From assembly GCF_023205015.1 (NCBI RefSeq), contig NZ_CP096258.1, forward strand, positions 558,001 through 622,000: a stretch of DNA of 64,000 nt, in the 5' to 3' direction. How positions within the stretch are numbered: position 1 is the first letter of the stretch; every line of letters begins with the position of its first letter. Position numbers and translations under genes: made by a program. A model generated the notes under the pieces. The model saw only the letters and a list, made by a program, of their open reading frames with translations. It searched no databases and was not told where the DNA came from. This document shows positions 61,210 to 64,000 of this stretch, in pieces. This stretch comes from Providencia rettgeri (GTDB lineage Bacteria > Pseudomonadota > Gammaproteobacteria > Enterobacterales > Enterobacteriaceae).

Positions 61210-61770
61210 ATGACTTTATTAAATAAAATTGCACCTGCACTTATCATTGCATCAACATTCGTTACTCCTGCGGTATTTGCTGAAAACCAAGCAGCGACAA
61301 TTACTTTTGAAGCTTTAGTTCGCGCTGCAAGCTGTAATGTGTCATCAACAACAGAAGGTTCAATGGTGAACTGGGGCGTATTTACAACTCAAGATTTAGC
61401 AAGTGCGACAAAAGGAAATGCGATTGGTGAAACGAAAAATTTCCATTTAACATTAACAGAGTGTTCAGCAGCAAAAGAAGGTGATTCAACGGTCTTTGTT
61501 CATGCATCAGGCTCAGCATCACCCTTTAATCCATCGTTATTTGCGAACTCTTCGGCAAAATCGCTCGCGGTTGAATTAAAAGCACTTGATGCAGATAATC
61601 TCGCTCAAGATATTTTACCTAATAAAGAAACGCAAATGACGGTTACCGATACTATTGTTAAAGATGGTTTTGCGAATATTCCAATGCAAGCACGACTCAT
61701 TATGGTGAATCAAGCGACCGTCGGCGATAGCTTGAAAGTTCCGGTGACTTTTACGGTATCGTATAACTAA
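61210..61770 (+). CDS. Major fimbrial subunit of the second fimbrial operon
   Basis: A 186-residue pilin. Signal peptide 1-24 (IAPALIIASTFVTPAVFA), then the donor strand AATITFEALVRAA, Cys in ASCNVS, Cys in TECSAA and a terminal strand VTFTVSYN. The Cys pair and strand pattern are those of the type 1 pilin family. It is the first gene of the operon and is followed by a hairpin, then by a chaperone gene. It differs clearly from the pilin at 747, so this is a separate fimbrial system. Confidence 0.88.
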   Translation: MTLLNKIAPALIIASTFVTPAVFAENQAATITFEALVRAASCNVSSTTEGSMVNWGVFTTQDLASATKGNAIGETKNFHLTLTECSAAKEGDSTVFVHASGSASPFNPSLFANSSAKSLAVELKALDADNLAQDILPNKETQMTVTDTIVKDGFANIPMQARLIMVNQATVGDSLKVPVTFTVSYN

Positions 61771-61827
61771 AAGTACCGCTTAAAAATGCGTAATATTGTG
61801 TTACATTACCAATAGTGTTATTCACAG

Positions 61828-61846
61828 AGTCCCTTTTAGGGACTTT
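61828..61846 (+). terminator. Intercistronic hairpin after the second operon's major pilin
   Basis: AGTCCC (61828-61833) pairs with GGGACT (61839-61844) around TTTTA, followed by TTGCTT. It probably causes partial termination so that the pilin is made in excess. Confidence 0.6.
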
Positions 61847-61864
61847 GCTTATTAAGGTAACAAC

Positions 61865-62575
61865 ATGGTACTAAAAATACGCTATTTCTCGCTCTTATCT
61901 CACTTTAGTTTATTATTGTTAGCTTCATCATTTTCTTGGGCTGATGGCGTCAGCTTAGATGCAACACGTATTGTTTATCCTCAAGGGGATAAAAGCGTCT
62001 CTATCGCGATAAAAAATAGTCATTCACACGTTTCATATTTGACACGGACTTTCATGACGTCAGAAAGTCAGGATAGTAACGTGCCATTTGAAACAACCCC
62101 GCCTGTATTTAAAATCGCGCCCAATTCTCGACAAGAAGTTAGAGTATTAGAAAAAAGTAATAATTTACCGAAAGATAGAGAGTCACTGTTCTTTTTTCAT
62201 GCCACTATGGTGGCGGGCCAAAGTCAAAAAGTGGACGGTGACGGTTTAAATATTGCTTATGATCACGTGATTAAAGTCTTTTACAGACCTAAAAATTTAC
62301 CCTTAACTTCAGATGAAGCCCAAAAGAAATTGGTATTTCAAAGCCAAGGTAACCAATTAAAGGTGACCAATAATTCGCCTTATTATATTAATCTTGCACA
62401 AATCAGTATTAATAAACAAAAAATTAATATGAGTATGGAAAAAGGAAACACGACCATCGCACCGTATTCATCATTACAGTACCCCATCACTTCCAATATG
62501 CACAAAGGGACCGTTATTTGGCGTGCGATTACTGACTTAGGCGGGACCAATGAGTTTAAAGCACAGCTTCCTTAA
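61865..62575 (+). CDS. Periplasmic fimbrial chaperone of the second operon
   Basis: A 236-residue PapD-type chaperone. Signal peptide 1-26 (ends ASSFSWA). Marks: GVSLDATRIVYPQGDKSVSI, SYLTRTFMTS, PPVFKIAPNSRQEVRV, LPKDRESLFFFHATMV (chaperone signature), VIKVFYRP, and a C-terminal WRAITDLGG. The C-terminal Cys pair seen in the chaperone at 4630 is absent. It overlaps the next gene by 26 bases. Confidence 0.92.
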   Translation: MVLKIRYFSLLSHFSLLLLASSFSWADGVSLDATRIVYPQGDKSVSIAIKNSHSHVSYLTRTFMTSESQDSNVPFETTPPVFKIAPNSRQEVRVLEKSNNLPKDRESLFFFHATMVAGQSQKVDGDGLNIAYDHVIKVFYRPKNLPLTSDEAQKKLVFQSQGNQLKVTNNSPYYINLAQISINKQKINMSMEKGNTTIAPYSSLQYPITSNMHKGTVIWRAITDLGGTNEFKAQLP

Positions 62576-63128
62576 GCGAGTAGTTTGCAGTATTTGTACT
62601 TTTTCTTTGGGGGGCGTTTATCCCCTGGCTTACTCAATAACAGAACAAGATATGAATATTGACCTTATCGTGAAAGGTTATGTTTCAAAAGGGACATGTG
62701 CATTTGCTTTTAGCCATAAAACGGTTAATTTTTCGCGTATCTTAACCGCAAAAGAGATTAATCATGTCGCCCCATCGGCGCCTACCGAGCCTTTTTCAGT
62801 CGAGTATCAATGCCAAGATTATAATACGGAAATACTCCCTGACTTGCAGGTAACCCTGACGGCAGATAACCAGTCTCAGATTATTGATGGTAAGCTCTCA
62901 CCGAAAGATAATAAGACAAACGCGGCATTTACCTTTTTGCAATGTGATAGTTTAAAAAGAAACTGTACAGCCATTAATTTTATTAATCATGAAAGTGTGA
63001 TTGATTTCCCTATTCAAAATGGAGATAACGAAAAACATTTTGAAGCTCAGGTTGTTAAATTAAATGATTCGGCGATACAGCCAGGAAAACTCAGCGCGGC
63101 GATTGTTTTTACATTTTTGCAGCCATAA
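62550..63128 (+). CDS. Minor fimbrial subunit of the second operon
   Basis: A 192-residue pilin-family protein. Signal peptide 1-29 (VVCSICTFSLGGVYPLAYS), donor strand NIDLIVKGYVSKG, Cys in KGTCAF, Cys in EYQCQD, and a terminal strand SAAIVFTFLQP. It has a second, extra Cys pair in QCDSLKRNC. The start overlaps the end of the chaperone gene, behind GGCGGG. The role within the fibre is inferred; the architecture is pilin-like without a separate lectin domain. Confidence 0.8.
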   Translation: MSLKHSFLKRVVCSICTFSLGGVYPLAYSITEQDMNIDLIVKGYVSKGTCAFAFSHKTVNFSRILTAKEINHVAPSAPTEPFSVEYQCQDYNTEILPDLQVTLTADNQSQIIDGKLSPKDNKTNAAFTFLQCDSLKRNCTAINFINHESVIDFPIQNGDNEKHFEAQVVKLNDSAIQPGKLSAAIVFTFLQP

Positions 63129-63133
63129 GGGGA

Positions 63134-63670
63134 ATGATGAGAATATTATCTAGCTTTATTCTATTTATTCTATCGTTTATTTCATTTTCTGCGTTATCAA
63201 ATAATAATGCGGAATTTGATTTTAATGTGAAAATAATTTCTCAGATGTGTAAAATATCAGTGATTGGCACATCAACGAATGAAGTTGACTTCGGTAACTT
63301 AACATTTTCAGATATTCAAACAAATAAAGTGCAACCCATCCCAATTAAAATATCGTTGTCTGATTGCATAAGTAAAAATTTTACGCAATCTTATGTAAAA
63401 ATATCGCCAAAAAACTATTTGGATACAGTGACCTTTATTGATGATCCAACAAAAGGATTTGGGATTAGTTTTTCTGAAAGTGACAATGTTGCAAGCTCAA
63501 TGAATGTGAGTGATTTTTTAGAAAAAGACGCCAATGTCTGGACGCAAATTGATGCAAATAAACTCGATAAAACACTCTATACCTACGTGAGATGTGCATC
63601 AGGGAGTTCTTGCGAACCGCAAGTGGGTAATTTCCAATCCACTGTGACCTTTTCTTTTATTGTGGATTAA
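63134..63670 (+). CDS. Second minor fimbrial subunit of the second operon
   Basis: A 178-residue pilin-family protein; two adjacent ATGs (63134 and 63137) follow AAGGGG. Signal peptide 1-22 (ends SFSALS). Donor strand AEFDFNVKIISQ, Cys in QMCKIS, Cys in LSDCIS, an extra Cys pair in RCASGSSC, and a terminal strand VTFSFIVD. It sits between the first minor subunit and a second chaperone. Confidence 0.8.
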   Translation: MMRILSSFILFILSFISFSALSNNNAEFDFNVKIISQMCKISVIGTSTNEVDFGNLTFSDIQTNKVQPIPIKISLSDCISKNFTQSYVKISPKNYLDTVTFIDDPTKGFGISFSESDNVASSMNVSDFLEKDANVWTQIDANKLDKTLYTYVRCASGSSCEPQVGNFQSTVTFSFIVD

Positions 63671-63680
63671 TTGAGGTGAT

Positions 63681-64000
63681 ATGAAGCGATTAATAACATG
63701 GTTATCTCTGACTTTCTCATTATGTTTCAGTTTGCATGCTCTGGGAGCCGGTATTCGCTTGGATCAAACAAGGGTTATTATCAACAGTGATAATATTAGC
63801 CAAGTTTTTAGTATCACTAACGATGATAACTCGCCATATTTAATTCAAACGGCAGTTACCGATAAACTCGAAGGAAAAAAATCGTCTTTTTTCATCGTCA
63901 CTCCCCCTTTGTTCCGGTTAGATGCCAACAGCAAGTTTACGGCTAAAATATTGGTGAACAATAAAAAAGCACTCCCCACAGAGAAAGAGTCATTATTTTA
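63681..64000 (+). CDS. Second fimbrial chaperone, cut by the window edge
   Basis: The open frame runs from the ATG at 63681 (GAGGTGAT upstream) to the last base without a stop, giving 106 residues. Signal peptide 1-23 (ends SLHALGA), then GIRLDQTRVIINSDNISQVF, SPYLIQTAVTD, TPPLFRLDANSKFTAKIL and LPTEKESLF, the chaperone signature start. It is a PapD-family chaperone different from the one at 61865. The remainder, and presumably the usher, lie beyond the window. Confidence 0.85.
   Translation, partial: MKRLITWLSLTFSLCFSLHALGAGIRLDQTRVIINSDNISQVFSITNDDNSPYLIQTAVTDKLEGKKSSFFIVTPPLFRLDANSKFTAKILVNNKKALPTEKESLF

Overview
The window looks like chromosome of a Providencia-type member of the Morganellaceae (Enterobacterales). 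The basis is the enteric gene order dusA-qor-dnaB-alr-tyrB, low-GC enteric coding style, Proteus mrp-like fimbrial genes and an ERIC-type repeat after dnaB. The species call is inference; no rRNA or complete tRNA gene is present.

Layout. 1-8040: a MrpJ-like XRE regulator, then an eight-gene chaperone-usher fimbrial operon in mrp order (major pilin, second pilin, usher, chaperone, three minor subunits, two-domain tip adhesin). 8060-13580: an AraC-type regulator divergent from a DMSO-reductase-type respiratory operon (Tat-exported Mo catalytic subunit, four-cluster ferredoxin, membrane anchor, TorD/DmsD chaperone). 13786-15045: a DoxX membrane protein and a Phd/ParE-type toxin-antitoxin pair lying between two near-identical terminators. 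15056-20309: an RNA-repair locus with RtcR divergent from slipin-rtcB-nucleotidyltransferase; the long leader has a sigma-54 promoter and a tRNA-mimicking, Y-RNA-like segment. 20316-36793: two tandem inverse autotransporters (intimin/invasin family), one a giant of 4651 residues with about 39 Ig-like domains and a lectin-like tip, the other a 726-residue short form. 37028-43082: RNase Z, then a 2-deoxyribose catabolic cluster (deoQ-like repressor and deoC divergent from deoK-deoP-deoX). 43115-50610: a DUF2750 protein, a YnaI-type MscS channel, ornithine decarboxylase, a nucleoside hydrolase with a DUF6882-like partner, an inositol-monophosphatase-family enzyme, a CbrC-like protein and a small DUF1471 protein. 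50874-60783: dusA, qor, dnaB, alr and tyrB, interrupted between dusA and qor by an AT-rich accessory cassette. 61210-64000: the start of a second fimbrial operon with two chaperones, cut by the window edge.

How the genes work together. Much of the window serves surface adhesion (two fimbrial systems and two intimin-like proteins). The rtc locus reads as a damage-induced RNA-repair unit: RtcR senses an RNA ligand through its CARF domain and opens the sigma-54 promoter, producing a tRNA-like RNA followed by slipin, ligase and nucleotidyltransferase. The deo genes form a complete uptake-phosphorylation-cleavage route for deoxyribose.

Best candidate for an undescribed system: the dusA-qor cassette at 52387-55380. 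It has a consensus promoter, an 87-residue peptide with a strong ribosome binding site, an intercistronic hairpin, a protein with two tandem RmlC-like cupin domains, and an MFS exporter. The arrangement resembles a precursor peptide-modifying enzyme-exporter operon, but no function is established. The Y-RNA-like leader of the rtc operon is the second most interesting element.
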